In this document: in pieces, positions 36,345-37,368 of the stretch | Position numbering within the stretch: the first letter of the stretch is position 1 | Layout of the letters: every line of letters starts with the position of its first letter | Assembly: GCA_028693895.1 (NCBI GenBank) | Contig: JAQUUL010000003.1 | Location: 1-37,368 of the forward strand | From: Minisyncoccota bacterium | Lineage (GTDB): Bacteria > Patescibacteriota > Minisyncoccia > Minisyncoccales > Minisyncoccaceae | Length of the DNA stretch: 37,368 nt | Direction: 5' to 3' | The notes under the pieces: generated by a model | The model's database searches: none | Told to the model about the DNA's origin: nothing | Seen by the model: the letters and a program-made list of their open reading frames with translations, nothing else | Translations under genes and position numbers: made by a program

Positions 36345-36708
36345 AGAAATATTTAAAAAAATAAATAATAAAGATATATCTTTTGGCAACCACAAAGAAG
36401 AATTAAGAAATTTGTTATTGTCTAGAGATTATTTTAATGAAAGAAAAGATTATTGGGATTGGAGACTTATTTTTGGCTCATTGTCTTTTTCGTGCTTGTT
36501 AATTGTTTTTATATTTATTTCCCCTACTAATAGTGGCAATATGGCTGTTAATCTTGAAAAAAATATTAATGTTAATAATCTTGGTTTAGATGAATGGGCT
36601 GGCCAAGATGTTAAAGTATATGAAATGGTCGAACAAGAAACAAGAACATTATTCTATTTTGATACTAGAAATGATGTTCTTGTCCATTCAGAAGTAAATA
36701 ATAAATAA
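36334..36708 (+). CDS. Putative anti-sigma factor, single-TM protein
   Basis: MEIEEIFKKINNKDISFGNHKEELRNLLLSRDYF...WRLIFGSLSFSCLLIVFIFISP; overlaps the ECF sigma gene by 11 nt, one TM segment. Confidence 0.6.
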   Translation: MEIEEIFKKINNKDISFGNHKEELRNLLLSRDYFNERKDYWDWRLIFGSLSFSCLLIVFIFISPTNSGNMAVNLEKNINVNNLGLDEWAGQDVKVYEMVEQETRTLFYFDTRNDVLVHSEVNNK

Positions 36709-36722
36709 TAATAAAAAAATAT

Positions 36723-37368
36723 ATGCAAATATTAGAAAACAAATTTTTTCAAATTCTTTCTTTTGTGTTAATGATTGTAATTATTGTTTTTGTAGCTGTT
36801 TTAATTAATGAAAAAACAGAAGCAAACAATAATCTTATTTCTGTTTCAGGATTAGGAGAGGTTTATGTTACTCCCGATGTTGGATTAATAACTATTTCTG
36901 TTCAAACTGAAAATAGAAATGTTTCAGTTGCAACCGATGAAAATAGTCAAAAGATGAATGAAGTTATAGAATATATAAAAAGTGAGGGGGTTGAAAGTAA
37001 AGATATTAAGACAACAGGATATAATATCAATCCAAGATATGAATGGAATAATGATACAGGAAAAAGAACTTTAGCAGGTTATGAGGTAAGTCAGTCAGTT
37101 AATGTTAAGATTAGAGATTTATCTAAAATAGGAACAATAATTTCTAATGCAACATCAAAAGGTGCTAACGATATAAGTAGTTTATCATTTATAGTTGATG
37201 ATGATGAAGAAGCTAAAGCAAGTGCAAAAGAAATTGCTATTCAAAATGCTAAAGAAAAAGCTAAAGAATTAGAAAAATTATTAGGCATTAAAATGGTTAG
37301 AGTAGTAAGCTTTTCTGAAAATTCAGGGGGATACGTTCCATTAAGAGTTGCTTATGACGAAGTAGTAA
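36723..37368 (+). CDS. SIMPL-domain (DUF541) protein, 3' truncated by window
   Basis: ATG 36723: MQILENKFFQILSFVLMIVIIVFVAVLINEKTEANNNLISVSGLGEVYVTPDVGLITISVQTE...DIKTTGYNINPRYEW...GYEVSQSVNVKIRDLSKIG...AKEIAIQNAKEKAKELEKLLGI; open to window edge. Confidence 0.88.
   Translation, partial: MQILENKFFQILSFVLMIVIIVFVAVLINEKTEANNNLISVSGLGEVYVTPDVGLITISVQTENRNVSVATDENSQKMNEVIEYIKSEGVESKDIKTTGYNINPRYEWNNDTGKRTLAGYEVSQSVNVKIRDLSKIGTIISNATSKGANDISSLSFIVDDDEEAKASAKEIAIQNAKEKAKELEKLLGIKMVRVVSFSENSGGYVPLRVAYDEVV

Noticed and set aside
1-37368. Alternative genetic code (UGA as Gly, as in Gracilibacteria/SR1)
   Set aside because: TGA works as a stop in mnmA (5826-5828), iscS (6977-6979) and iscU (7411-7413), each exactly at the start of the next gene.
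1-37368. CRISPR arrays, IS transposases, rRNA genes
   Set aside because: No regularly spaced repeats, transposase motifs or rRNA-like sequence were seen on either strand.

Overview
This is an AT-rich, gene-dense bacterial chromosomal window. TGA is used as a normal stop, intergenic gaps are very short, and rpmD (L30) is missing from the spc cluster, all of which suggests a reduced CPR/Patescibacteria (Parcubacteria-like) genome. The lineage call is inference. From left to right the window contains: (1) the 3' part of a UvrD/PcrA-type helicase with a C-terminal Fe-S PD-(D/E)XK nuclease domain, interrupted by an intein whose C-terminal splice junction is at ~883/884; (2) gpsA, ppa, a ferredoxin, and a coupled sulfur/Fe-S operon (mnmA-iscS-iscU-DUF1858-like-ComEC-like MBL); (3) an unusual long adenylate-kinase-like protein, a structured 6S-like RNA candidate with its own promoter and terminator, tRNA-Pro(GGG) and rpmB; (4) an M50 protease and an SDR; (5) a fused str-S10-spc ribosomal cluster (rpsL to map) that stops after map; (6) an SMEP-family protein, tpiA, a Xer recombinase preceded by a promoter/palindrome-rich small ORF, uppS, rpmA, pyrG, rplI, an S41 protease, an archaeal/CDKAL1-like methylthiotransferase, and an ECF sigma / putative anti-sigma / SIMPL module that runs off the right edge. 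The best leads are the intein with a GIY-YIG-like domain, the palindrome/promoter island between uppS and xer, the 6S-like RNA, the S10-L3 attenuator-like hairpin, and a terminator-like hairpin inside the ComEC-like gene. Two small proteins missing from the ORF track were also found. No CRISPR array, IS element or rRNA was recognised.
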